Shown here: positions 6,103 to 11,575 of the stretch, piece after piece
Numbering within the stretch: the stretch's first letter is position 1
Layout of the letters: every line of letters begins with the position of its first letter
Source of the DNA: a virus
Direction: 5' to 3' (one strand)
Virus record (IMG/VR): IMGVR_UViG_3300017776_000272
Span: 1-20,543 of that record
DNA length: 20,543 bases
Notes under the pieces: generated by a model
What the model was told of the DNA's origin: nothing
The model's database searches: none
The model's input: the letters and a program-made list of their open reading frames with translations, nothing else
Position numbers and translations under genes: made by a program

Positions 6103-6379
6103 AGATTATATTTATTTAAGTGAAATTAAATGGAAAGTTCTCCAATACATAAATAATTTTACTCAAGAAAAAAAATTTAGTCCTACCTATAAAGAAATTG
6201 CAGAGTCGCATAATTTTTCTAGGGCTAGAGCAGGTGCAATATGTGGAGAGTTATTTAAGTTAGGATTAATTTCTAAAGGTAAGTCAGCTCATAGAAAGAT
6301 TAGATTATCAAGAAAACAAGTTAATTTAATTCCAACCTTACATTTTAACAAAGAATATCCAACAATGAAAGTCCATTAA
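6095..6379 (+). CDS. LexA-type winged-helix protein without protease domain
   Basis: A 94-residue protein that matches the N-terminal DNA-binding domain of LexA: KWKVLQYINNFTQEKKFSPTYKEIAESHNFSRARAGAICGE and LFKLGLISKGKSAHRKIRL, including the P-T-x-x-E-I-A turn and the basic wing. LexA's self-cleaving domain is absent, so it cannot respond to RecA by cleavage. It could compete for LexA-type sites or have its own operators. The ATG at 6095 has AAGGA upstream. ATGs at 6065 and 6089 are weaker choices inside the DUF3310 gene. It is one of three regulator-like proteins in this operon. Confidence 0.85.
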   Translation: MNKDYIYLSEIKWKVLQYINNFTQEKKFSPTYKEIAESHNFSRARAGAICGELFKLGLISKGKSAHRKIRLSRKQVNLIPTLHFNKEYPTMKVH

Positions 6380-6567
6380 TGAGCAAAGCTATTAAAGAAT
6401 CTTTTTATGAAATTAATGCAAAGTTTGAAGAAGAATTTGAAACAGTGGAGAAAGCCCACTCATCAAATAAACCAAGTGAAAATGCTAAAGTAGATGTCAT
6501 TGACATTAAATTAGAAAAATCAAGAGTTAAATTAAAACAAGGAGAGAAAGAAGATGGGAAACAATAA
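6379..6567 (+). CDS. Small acidic protein of unknown function
   Basis: A 62-residue charged protein (MSKAIKESFYEINAKFEEEFETVEKAH at the start, split here by residues 17-20 rich in E). It is mainly helical and has no cysteines or membrane segment. Its start overlaps the upstream stop as TAATG and its end overlaps the XRE regulator gene by 14 bases, so it is co-translated with both. I do not recognise a family. Its position between two DNA-binding proteins suggests a regulatory partner or antirepressor-like peptide, which is inference only. Confidence 0.65.
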   Translation: MSKAIKESFYEINAKFEEEFETVEKAHSSNKPSENAKVDVIDIKLEKSRVKLKQGEKEDGKQ

Positions 6568-6955
6568 AAAATCATTTTTTTTAACAAGCAAACAACAAGA
6601 AATAAATATAGCTATTGGTAAAAGATTAAAACAAGCAAGGCTAGGAAGAAAAATAATTATAGATGGTAGTAATAAAGAAAGAATAAGACCATGCACTCAA
6701 ACTGAATTAAGTAAAAAATTAGATTGTACTTTTCAGCAAGTTCAAAAATATGAAAAAGGCTCAAATACTATGTGTACTTTAAAAATGGTTTTGGCTAGTA
6801 AGTTTTTAAATATTCCATTGGATTCATTTACAAACATTTACGATCTTCATGTTGGCCAAAATACTACATTCACTCTTGATATGTGTGATGATGAAAAATT
6901 GTTAAGTGAAAGTAAGCAACTTGATGATAGTCCTACAAGTAAGGATTTAAATTAG
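6554..6955 (+). CDS. XRE-family HTH regulator
   Basis: A 133-residue protein with a Cro/CI-type helix-turn-helix at about residues 20-92: IGKRLKQARLGR (helix 1), a 12-residue insertion, CTQTELSKKLDCTFQQVQKYEKG (helices 2-3, recognition helix around TFQQVQKYE), then MVLASKFLNIPLDSF. The insertion between helices 1 and 2 contains KERIRP and is unusual for such a short protein. The C-terminal tail is acidic (CDDEKLL, DDSPTSKD). GGAGAG precedes the ATG. As the last larger gene of the early operon it could be a Cro-like or late regulator acting on the repeated operator motifs. Confidence 0.85.
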   Translation: MGNNKKSFFLTSKQQEINIAIGKRLKQARLGRKIIIDGSNKERIRPCTQTELSKKLDCTFQQVQKYEKGSNTMCTLKMVLASKFLNIPLDSFTNIYDLHVGQNTTFTLDMCDDEKLLSESKQLDDSPTSKDLN

Positions 6956-6973
6956 CTTACATAAGTTGTAAAT

Positions 6974-7030
6974 AGAGAGGGAGAGGTTTCATTATTTAGC
7001 TCTCTTATTGTTAATTCCTCTCTCTCTTTT
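6974..7030 (+). terminator. GA/CT-rich hairpin, possible terminator or attenuator
   Basis: AGAGAGGGAGAGG (6974-6986) can pair with CCTCTCTCTCT (7017-7027), and TTTT follows at 7027-7030, which resembles a factor-independent terminator after the XRE gene. A second pyrimidine tract, GCTCTCTT (6999-7006), can pair with the same purine arm, so two alternative hairpins are possible. A 56-residue gene begins only two bases after the T run. The element may therefore control its expression rather than simply end transcription. Confidence 0.5.
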
Positions 7031-7032
7031 AT

Positions 7033-7203
7033 ATGTATTTTATAATTCATAAGCCTAAAGATAAATTCACTTCATTCACTAATGTTGTTTTCTCAACGGA
7101 CAAAGAGGCTAGAGAATTTGCAAAAAAAAGTATTAAAAAAAAAATAGAATGGGATGTAGTCCTCTATGATAAAGAGAACTACGATAAATATTGGTACGCT
7201 TAA
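7033..7203 (+). CDS. Small 56-residue protein with beta-alpha-beta pattern
   Basis: A short frame with clear coding character: MYFIIHKPKDKFTSFTNVVF (strands), STDKEAREFAKKSI (helix), EWDVVLYDKENY (strand), ending KYWYA. Its layout resembles the 60- and 82-residue proteins encoded on the opposite strand around the integrase gene. No Shine-Dalgarno sequence lies before the ATG. Instead the start follows the T run of the GA/CT hairpin. It is convergent with the integration operon. The function is unknown. Confidence 0.6.
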   Translation: MYFIIHKPKDKFTSFTNVVFSTDKEAREFAKKSIKKKIEWDVVLYDKENYDKYWYA

Positions 7204-7268
7204 TTAGTTATTAAATAATAAGTAATTGCCACCAACTCTATAATTATAAAAGCCTCAAGCATTTTTAA
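7204..7268. terminator. Convergent gene end with weak hairpin
   Basis: The rightward early operon and the leftward integration operon meet here. AAAAGC followed by a five-base loop and GC-A-TTTTT (about 7249-7268) forms a short imperfect stem with A and T tails on both strands, which could act as a weak bidirectional terminator. Little else is visible. Confidence 0.3.
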
Positions 7269-7437
7269 TAGACTCCACATTTTTAACAAATTGCTTTGCA
7301 TCTTTTTCATTTATAAAAAACTTTTGTGAAAAACTCATATTATTTACAGCATTAATAAACTTTTTAAGTTTTATTTTTTTTGTTCTTTTATTGCCAAATT
7401 TAATCCTATAAACATATAAATTACTTTTTGTGGTCAT
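7255..7437 (-). CDS. Small basic protein downstream of integrase
   Basis: A 60-residue lysine-rich protein. Strands LYVYRIKFGNKRTKKIKL and FSQKFFI are followed by a helix EKDAKQFVKNVESI. GGAGAG lies just before the ATG, as with the other genes of the operon, and the integrase stop is only seven bases upstream, so it is co-transcribed. Its strand-strand-helix form resembles the 56- and 82-residue neighbours. An excisionase-like or DNA-bending role is conceivable for a small basic protein beside an integrase, but there is no recognisable Xis winged helix. Confidence 0.65.
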   Translation of the reverse strand: MTTKSNLYVYRIKFGNKRTKKIKLKKFINAVNNMSFSQKFFINEKDAKQFVKNVESIKNA

Positions 7438-7444
7438 ATCTCTC

Positions 7445-8623
7445 CTAATAATTAAATTGTTGATTTTGCCAATCGCTTTTGTCTAACTCCAAACTTTTTG
7501 TTTCATAAGGCTTGATGTAGGTACGATTAACAAAATTTATGTCTTTATCTCCAAGTGCTTTTGCCAAGTCCATTGGATCTGTGTATTTTTTATTTTTAGC
7601 CCACAAAGTCGCTGTGTAGTGGCGGAAAAAGTAGCACTTCCGATTAATAGGTAGTTGCAATCGCATTTTAGCTAAAGCCTTGTCTAAATGGCTAATAAGT
7701 ACCTTTAAAGCTATGTATTGATTAAGATTACTTTTAAATAGACTATTTTGATCTTTTGGAAGTTCATCTACATATTTTCTTAATCTATCTCTTAAACTTG
7801 AAGAAATAATTAAATCTCTTTTACCACCTTTAGTTTTTGGTAGTCCTAAAGTTCCATTTCTTTTTACAGCACTATTTATAGTTATGTAAGCACCTTGATT
7901 AGAGTCTAAATGTAAATGATGTCTAGCAAGACCTCTAGCCTCACTTGGCCTACAAGCTGTCTCTAACATAATAAAAAATAATAATTTAACTTGAGGATGA
8001 GGAATTAGTTCTATTAGTTGAACTATTTTATCTATTGTCCAATAATCAAAATCTATTGGATCAAACTCTCTATTGTATATTTCAATGTCAGATAAAAAAT
8101 CTTGAGAGTTGCAAGGGTTTTTATTAATTTTATTTTTACTAACTGAATAATCTATAATTGTTTTAAATACATTATAAATTTTACTTAATGTTTTAGAGTT
8201 GATTTGACCATTATTAACTTTCTCCTCTAAATTATCTACAAAATCAACTATGTTATTTTTATCAATTAATCTTATGTCTTGGCTTTGAAAGTGTGGAAAT
8301 ATATGATTTCTATAAAAGCTATCATAATCTTTAAGACAACTCTTGGAAGGCTTTCCATAATTTTTTTCTTTATATAATTGTCTATTGTACCATAGTTCGT
8401 ATGCTTGAACATAAAACCAAGATTTAGAATTGGTTTTAATAAAACCTTCTTCTTCAATCTTATCAACAATAGCTAACTTTAAATCTTTTTTATTTATTCT
8501 TGTTAAAAATTTAGGCTTACTATCTCTACCTGTATAAGCAATTCTCCATTTAGTTTTGCCATCTATTTCAACAGGCTCAATATTATTATATTCTATTTTC
8601 TGGGGGGTATTCTCTTGGCTCAT
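7445..8623 (-). CDS. int: Tyrosine-recombinase integrase
   Basis: A 392-residue phage-type integrase. Residues about 65-165 form the SAM-like core-binding domain (WFYVQAYELWYNRQ ... NVFKTIIDYSVSKN). The catalytic domain follows: R225 in ETACRPSEARGL, a lysine of the beta-hairpin in LPKTKGGKRDL (K263-K268), box II CYFFRHYTATLWA with R334 and H335, and the probable nucleophile Y369 in FVNRTYIKPY. The box II histidine (H-x-x-R) is Y331, and the usual G-H before the nucleophile is G358-D359, so it is a divergent member. AGGAGAG precedes the ATG. The partial tRNA-Asn about 700 bases upstream is the likely attP. Confidence 0.93.
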   Translation of the reverse strand: MSQENTPQKIEYNNIEPVEIDGKTKWRIAYTGRDSKPKFLTRINKKDLKLAIVDKIEEEGFIKTNSKSWFYVQAYELWYNRQLYKEKNYGKPSKSCLKDYDSFYRNHIFPHFQSQDIRLIDKNNIVDFVDNLEEKVNNGQINSKTLSKIYNVFKTIIDYSVSKNKINKNPCNSQDFLSDIEIYNREFDPIDFDYWTIDKIVQLIELIPHPQVKLLFFIMLETACRPSEARGLARHHLHLDSNQGAYITINSAVKRNGTLGLPKTKGGKRDLIISSSLRDRLRKYVDELPKDQNSLFKSNLNQYIALKVLISHLDKALAKMRLQLPINRKCYFFRHYTATLWAKNKKYTDPMDLAKALGDKDINFVNRTYIKPYETKSLELDKSDWQNQQFNY

Positions 8624-8810
8624 TTCTCTCTCCTATATTTTCATTTTTAATTAATTCATTCCAACTCTTACAAAGATCAGTGACAATTAATGGTAAGCTA
8701 GTTTTAAATACAGCGTCAGGCTTATCTTTGAAAGTGTGCATTTTTCTCACAAGTATATCAAGTGATCTTGATACATTCTCAATCTTCTCTATTTCATTAT
8801 TTGTACTCAT
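8586..8810 (-). CDS. Small protein overlapping the integrase start
   Basis: A 74-residue mainly helical protein (MSTNNEIEKIENVSRSLDI; LPLIVTDLCKSWNELIKNE) whose 3' end overlaps the integrase start by 38 bases. GGAG lies nine bases before its ATG. I do not recognise the family. The overlap makes integrase translation likely to depend on it. It may be a directionality or regulatory factor by position only. Confidence 0.65.
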   Translation of the reverse strand: MSTNNEIEKIENVSRSLDILVRKMHTFKDKPDAVFKTSLPLIVTDLCKSWNELIKNENIGERNEPREYPPENRI

Positions 8811-8815
8811 TTTCT

Positions 8816-9064
8816 TTACTCCTCTCTAATAGTTTTAAGTAAAGCCCAATTCGTATCTTTAACACTATAAATAAGTATCTTTGCTTTTGGGTTTTTACTT
8901 ACTATTAGTTTTCCATTTGTTATAGCCTCATCTAAAGTTTTATATTCAGTTGACTTTTGTTTTCCTAAAGGCTTGTAGTCAACCAAAGTATAATGTTGAG
9001 CATGGCTAATGGCCTCTTGTTCTCTAACATTATGACCTTCAATCGTATTCATTTTCATAACCAT
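8816..9064 (-). CDS. Small protein, first gene of the integration operon
   Basis: An 82-residue protein with AGGAGAG directly upstream of ATG at 9064-9062. The second half reads as strand-strand-helix-strand: YTLVDYKPLGKQ, EYKTLDEAITNGKLIVSKN, AKILIYSVKDTNWALL. This is similar in plan to the 56- and 60-residue neighbours, and TLDEAI-type helices are common in small phage proteins. In-frame ATGs three and five codons downstream are alternative starts. It is transcribed from a strong promoter about 40 bases upstream and leads the operon ending in the integrase. The function is unknown. Confidence 0.7.
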   Translation of the reverse strand: MVMKMNTIEGHNVREQEAISHAQHYTLVDYKPLGKQKSTEYKTLDEAITNGKLIVSKNPKAKILIYSVKDTNWALLKTIREE

Positions 9065-9103
9065 AATCTCTCCTTTATGTTATATACGCTTGTTTATAAC
9101 CTG

Positions 9104-9132
9104 ATTATATGTGAATGATAAGCGAATTGCAA
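9104..9132 (-). promoter_or_regulatory. Strong sigma70-like promoter of the integration operon
   Basis: On the minus strand TTGCAA (9132-9127) is followed after exactly 17 bases by a consensus TATAAT (9109-9104). Transcription would start near 9097, giving a leader of about 33 bases that includes the AGGAGAG ribosome site. Two direct repeats abut the -35 box from upstream. Confidence 0.7.
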
Positions 9133-9166
9133 TAGTCAATAAACCCTTAATTATAGTCAATAAACC
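9132..9166. repeat. Tandem 14-base direct repeats, 21-base period
   Basis: ATAGTCAATAAACC occurs at 9132-9145 and 9153-9166, identical in both copies and spaced by 21 bases (two helical turns). The repeats touch the -35 box of the integration promoter and lie about 160-190 bases from the presumed attP core. They could be regulator sites or arm-type integrase sites. The core GTCAATAA also occurs in the divergent control region (3042-3049) and, inverted, at 3754-3761. Confidence 0.75.
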
Positions 9167-9303
9167 TTTATTATTGTAAAATATAATAAAAATATATTTT
9201 TTAAGAGTATTGATTCGATATAAATTTTTAAAAAAAAATTCTTTTTCCTTATATTTAGCCGTAAAAAAAAGTGGCCTACATATCATTAAAGATATATAAG
9301 CCT

Positions 9304-9309
9304 TATAAT
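9304..9309 (+). promoter_or_regulatory. -10 box in front of the tRNA fragment
   Basis: TATAAT at 9304-9309 lies 16 bases before the first base of the tRNA-Asn fragment, the right place for a tRNA promoter. The -35 region around 9281-9286 (TATCAT) is poor. If the phage restores the tRNA on integration, this phage-borne promoter would drive it. Confidence 0.4.
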
Positions 9310-9325
9310 TGTTTAAAAAGTTTAT

Positions 9326-9368
9326 TCCTCGGTAGCTCAGTTGGTAGAGCAGTTGACTGTTAATCAAT
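9326..9368 (+). tRNA. 5' half of tRNA-Asn(GTT), presumed attP core
   Basis: The 43 bases read as the first part of a tRNA: acceptor strand TCCTCGG (9326-9332), TA, D-arm GCTC...GAGC (9335-9350), then an anticodon arm with stem GTTGA (9352-9356) and TCAAT (9364-9368) around loop CTGTTAA, anticodon GTT at 9359-9361. The sequence agrees well with bacterial tRNA-Asn. After the anticodon arm no T-arm or 3' acceptor strand follows, so it is not a complete gene. Fragments like this next to an integrase gene normally mark the phage attachment site. Confidence 0.85.
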
Positions 9369-9581
9369 GTATAGCCCCAATAACTAGCTTTAATCCTATT
9401 CTTTTTAGAAAAAGTATAAAATTAATATTTTTTTTCATTTTTTTTACATTCATTACATATAACCAATGTGAATCAAACGATAACACAATGCTAGGTAAAA
9501 TCAAATGTAATTTCCCACCCAAACCCTCTAACAAAGTTAGAACAAAGCCATATAATAATATGAGCCACCTATTCTTAAATT
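9369..9581. other. Non-coding stretch after the late operon
   Basis: This is the space between the tRNA fragment and the last late gene. It holds the palindrome CTTTTT-AG-AAAAAG (9401-9414), T-rich runs near 9430-9450, and a perfect short hairpin TCTAAC-AAA-GTTAGA (9527-9541). No good gene is seen. The hairpin and T runs may help end leftward late transcription before it enters attP, but no single canonical terminator stands out. Confidence 0.45.
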
Positions 9582-9725
9582 CTATGAAGTTCTATATGCT
9601 TTAGCACTTATGGTACTTTTGGCTTTTGACCGACTAATACCTTTTTTCTTTCTCCGATTTACATTAAACCAAAGACCTTTTTTTGCAATTTTTCCAGATT
9701 TAGTTTTGTGGTAACCTTTTTTCAT
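9582..9725 (-). CDS. Very small basic phage protein
   Basis: A 47-residue protein (MKKGYHKTKSGKIAKKGLWF at the start, then NVNRRKKKGISRSK). It is strongly basic, with the pattern YHKTKSGK...KKGLWFNVNRRKKKG...SRSKAKSTISAKAY. I recognise this pattern as a recurrent tiny protein of marine phages. AAGGAT lies upstream of the ATG, and the gene overlaps the preceding one by 26 bases. It is the last gene of the late operon. Its charge suggests nucleic-acid binding; the function is unknown. Confidence 0.7.
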   Translation of the reverse strand: MKKGYHKTKSGKIAKKGLWFNVNRRKKKGISRSKAKSTISAKAYRTS

Positions 9726-9900
9726 TCTTATCCTTTATTAGTTGTTTAAAGTATTGTTTTCTATCGCACTCAAAATGAGCATGAGTCTTGTCATGAAAAG
9801 CTAAAAAACTCATATCGTTTGTAATAGGTTTATTACATACTCTACATTCACCTACTTGAATTATAGTTGTAGGTTTAGCCCATAATTTTTTAGTTGCCAT
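9700..9900 (-). CDS. Small zinc-finger-like protein
   Basis: A 66-residue protein with ECRVCNKPI (C19, C22) and, about 20 residues later, HDKTHAHFECDRKQ, giving C-x2-C plus His/Cys ligands for one zinc. The tail KQLIKDKNEKRL is basic. Its ATG directly abuts the TAA of the upstream DUF5872-like gene. It is probably a DNA- or protein-binding accessory protein. No specific family is recognised. Confidence 0.7.
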   Translation of the reverse strand: MATKKLWAKPTTIIQVGECRVCNKPITNDMSFLAFHDKTHAHFECDRKQYFKQLIKDKNEKRLPQN

Positions 9901-10161
9901 TTATCTCCATGCTTTTCTTGACCAATAATTAGCAGATAGAGTTTTTTGGCCTTTAGTCTTAATCCCACCACTTCTAGCTAAATAACTTTTTCTAGCTTTA
10001 GGATTGTTTTTTCTGATCTTCATGTTGGGATCACCAAAAGTAACTTTATTAACTTTGCCTGTCTTTTGATTTTTTACATAAACACCACTCTTTTTAGAAC
10101 TACCTTGAGGCAATCTAAAAGGTTTATTGAGTGTTACTTTTTTTCCTTGATATTCAGCCAT
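9901..10161 (-). CDS. DUF5872-like small basic protein
   Basis: An 86-residue basic protein. It has the series GVYVKNQKTGKVNKVTFGDP, NMKIRKNNPKARKSYLAR and NYWSRKAWR, which matches the DUF5872 pattern (GDPNM-x-I-R...KSYRAR...YWS-x-KAW) common in phages. Most members carry a cysteine-containing centre. Here that part is GGIKTKGQK, without cysteine. The function is unknown. It is coupled to the upstream gene by TAATG and to the zinc-finger gene by a direct abutment. Confidence 0.8.
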   Translation of the reverse strand: MAEYQGKKVTLNKPFRLPQGSSKKSGVYVKNQKTGKVNKVTFGDPNMKIRKNNPKARKSYLARSGGIKTKGQKTLSANYWSRKAWR

Positions 10162-10382
10162 TATGTATTTACTTTCGGTATTTCTTCACAAACAAATTTC
10201 ATGTAAGCACCTTGTTTATTTACAAACTCTCTACTCATATTAGAAATCATTTTGTGTGAAAAATCATAACCGAATGAAACACAATCATAATGATCTTTAA
10301 AATTGTCTAATGGTAAAGGAACTTGTTGACATTTGTTTCCATCAATCACACTACAAATAACCATGACTAAAACAAAATCCAT
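10161..10382 (-). CDS. Small cysteine-containing exported protein
   Basis: A 73-residue protein with a hydrophobic start MDFVLVMVICSVIDG and four cysteines (C10, C18, C34 and the one in FVCEE). The pattern resembles small secreted or periplasm-facing proteins found near the lysis genes of marine phages. The first segment is short for a membrane helix and may be an uncleaved anchor. Starts right after the stop of the 41-residue gene. The role is unknown; lysis accessory is a guess from location. Confidence 0.65.
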   Translation of the reverse strand: MDFVLVMVICSVIDGNKCQQVPLPLDNFKDHYDCVSFGYDFSHKMISNMSREFVNKQGAYMKFVCEEIPKVNT

Positions 10383-10508
10383 TTATTTTTTCTTTCTTCC
10401 TAAATAATGTTCTGATGGCTCATAATCCCATCTTTTTCCATGATGGCCTCTTATATCTGCATAAAACATTCTTAATTTGACTATTAATTTTTTAGTTACT
10501 AACCACAC
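10383..10508 (-). CDS. Tiny basic protein, GTG start
   Basis: A 41-residue frame that begins GTG at 10508-10506, immediately after the holin-like gene's TAA, and ends directly before the next ATG. It reads (V)WLVTKKLIVKLRMFYADIR, then GHHGKRWDYEPSEHYLG, then RKKK. The RGHHGKRWDY...EH motif looks conserved and coding. The tight fit between neighbours supports it. An ATG at residue 14 is an alternative start. The function is unknown. Confidence 0.6.
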   Translation of the reverse strand: MWLVTKKLIVKLRMFYADIRGHHGKRWDYEPSEHYLGRKKK

Positions 10509-10886
10509 TTATTTTCTCTTAATTAAATCTGTTGCTTTTAATCCGTAAACACTAGCTATGACACCAACAAAAATTGTTTGATACCAAAACGGAAGATTAC
10601 CAAAATGTTCAAAAAATAGATTCATCTTTTCCATGTGTTTTGGATTATCTGACCATACAGAAAATGCTAACATTCCAATCGGCAGACTCAGTAAGACCAA
10701 AATAAATTCATCTTTCCAGTCAGAGTTTCTACTTTCTAAAAGTTTTCCTTGATATTCTGCTTGACCGTTGGCCATTTTTTCAGCATGGTGCATTTGTGCA
10801 TCTGCCATTAACATTTTAGTTTTTTGTTTATTTTTATATATATGACTACCTGCTTGAACAGCTAGTTTAATTGCACTTAACCACAT
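10509..10886 (-). CDS. Holin-like membrane protein (GTA_holin_3TM type)
   Basis: A 125-residue protein starting MWLSAIKLAVQAG at the TAATG overlap with the endolysin stop. An ATG nine codons upstream lies inside the endolysin and is rejected. The first half is a charged helix (KQKTKMLMADAQMHHAEKM). The second half has two membrane segments, FILVLLSLPIGMLAFSV and TIFVGVIASVYGLKA, preceded by the typical WKDE. This fits the gene-transfer-agent/phage holin family, which permeabilises the inner membrane. Being the neighbour of the endolysin strengthens the call. Confidence 0.75.
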   Translation of the reverse strand: MWLSAIKLAVQAGSHIYKNKQKTKMLMADAQMHHAEKMANGQAEYQGKLLESRNSDWKDEFILVLLSLPIGMLAFSVWSDNPKHMEKMNLFFEHFGNLPFWYQTIFVGVIASVYGLKATDLIKRK

Positions 10887-11371
10887 TATGATTTTACCTT
10901 TCCGTCTTTCCATTCCATTTCTGGTAGTCCGTTGGAATAGGTCTTGCCATCAAATGTTAAGACTTGTTTTCTATTAGTACCTTTTTCATTGTAAGACACA
11001 TGAATCCAACCAGCATTTGCATCACCTTTTTTATAAAATTCTAAAATAAGCTGATCAAAGTCACAGTTGTTTTCAATCCAATAAGCTACTTGAATATTGG
11101 GTACTCCAATAATTTCAAAATCTGTTGCCATTCCTTTACAATGCTGTGATGTAGTTTTTGATCCAATAGCCTCTGAAAGTTTTGGGCTACGATAACCACT
11201 TGTTATAATAACTGGTTTTTCAAACTTGGCTCTAACTGGCTCAAGTATTTCATAAGCCACATTTTCTAGGTTTTTTATTTCCCCAGATCCTGGCATATTA
11301 TCTATACCATTCCGTGTAGCCACCATTGATTTAGTAAATTCTTCTAGCTTAAAGTGTTTTGATAACTGCAT
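10886..11371 (-). CDS. Endolysin, M15-family peptidase
   Basis: A 161-residue peptidoglycan peptidase of the Peptidase_M15 (D-Ala-D-Ala carboxypeptidase/VanY-like) type. It has FKLEEFTKS at the start, PVIITSGYRSP (53-63), the zinc motif SQHCKGMATDFE (H77, D84), DQLILE (catalytic-type E111) and GWIHVSY (third zinc ligand H124). Nearly the whole protein is the catalytic domain, with no signal peptide or cell-wall-binding domain, so export depends on a holin. AGGA precedes the ATG. It cleaves the peptide stems of host murein at the end of infection. Confidence 0.92.
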   Translation of the reverse strand: MQLSKHFKLEEFTKSMVATRNGIDNMPGSGEIKNLENVAYEILEPVRAKFEKPVIITSGYRSPKLSEAIGSKTTSQHCKGMATDFEIIGVPNIQVAYWIENNCDFDQLILEFYKKGDANAGWIHVSYNEKGTNRKQVLTFDGKTYSNGLPEMEWKDGKVKS

Positions 11372-11377
11372 ATATTC

Positions 11378-11575
11378 CTAACATTTACAGGTTGAACAAG
11401 TACACAAATCACCATCATAATGATGAGAGTGCAAATCATCTTTGCAGTGACATCCACAATGACAATTTCTACATTTCTTTTTTTTTCGTTTTTTAGGTTT
11501 AGATTCAAAAAGTTTAGCAATAGAATTACAAAAGTTATCTATGCTTGTTAAAAATTTAATTATATATTTATCCAT
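11378..11575 (-). CDS. Cys/His-rich metal-binding protein
   Basis: A 65-residue protein with a helical start (MDKYIIKFLTSIDNFCNSIA), a basic stretch (KPKKRKKKK), then a very dense cluster CRNCHCGCHCKDDLHSHHYD and CTCSTCKC. About ten cysteines and five histidines lie in the last 32 residues, enough for several metal ions. Similar short proteins occur in marine phages; no function is known to me. It sits just before the endolysin gene and is coupled upstream by TAATG. Confidence 0.75.
   Translation of the reverse strand: MDKYIIKFLTSIDNFCNSIAKLFESKPKKRKKKKCRNCHCGCHCKDDLHSHHYDGDLCTCSTCKC

Larger units (their letters stand above)
9132..9414. other. Presumed attP region
   Basis: The region runs from the 14-base direct repeats, through about 150 bases of very AT-rich DNA with A and T tracts, to the tRNA-Asn 5' half and a short palindrome CTTTTT-AG-AAAAAG (9401-9414). 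This arrangement of core plus flanking repeats and bendable AT-rich DNA is typical of tyrosine-integrase attP sites. The exact crossover and arm sites cannot be set without the host attB sequence. Confidence 0.6.

Noticed and set aside
9080-9367. Minus-strand 95-residue frame across the attP region
   Set aside because: It covers the integration promoter, the direct repeats and the tRNA fragment, and its translation is low-complexity.
9326-9368. Reading the tRNA fragment as a prophage/host boundary
   Set aside because: Phage-type genes lie on both sides, so it fits attP in a phage genome better than attL or attR.
9401-9414. Palindrome CTTTTT-AG-AAAAAG as a terminator
   Set aside because: The six-base stem is almost all A-T and too weak alone. 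It may be part of the attachment region, so it was not called a terminator.
9341-9604. Plus-strand 87-residue frame beginning inside the tRNA fragment
   Set aside because: It runs across the tRNA-Asn fragment, the T-rich non-coding stretch and the end of the 47-residue gene on the other strand, and it has no start signal.
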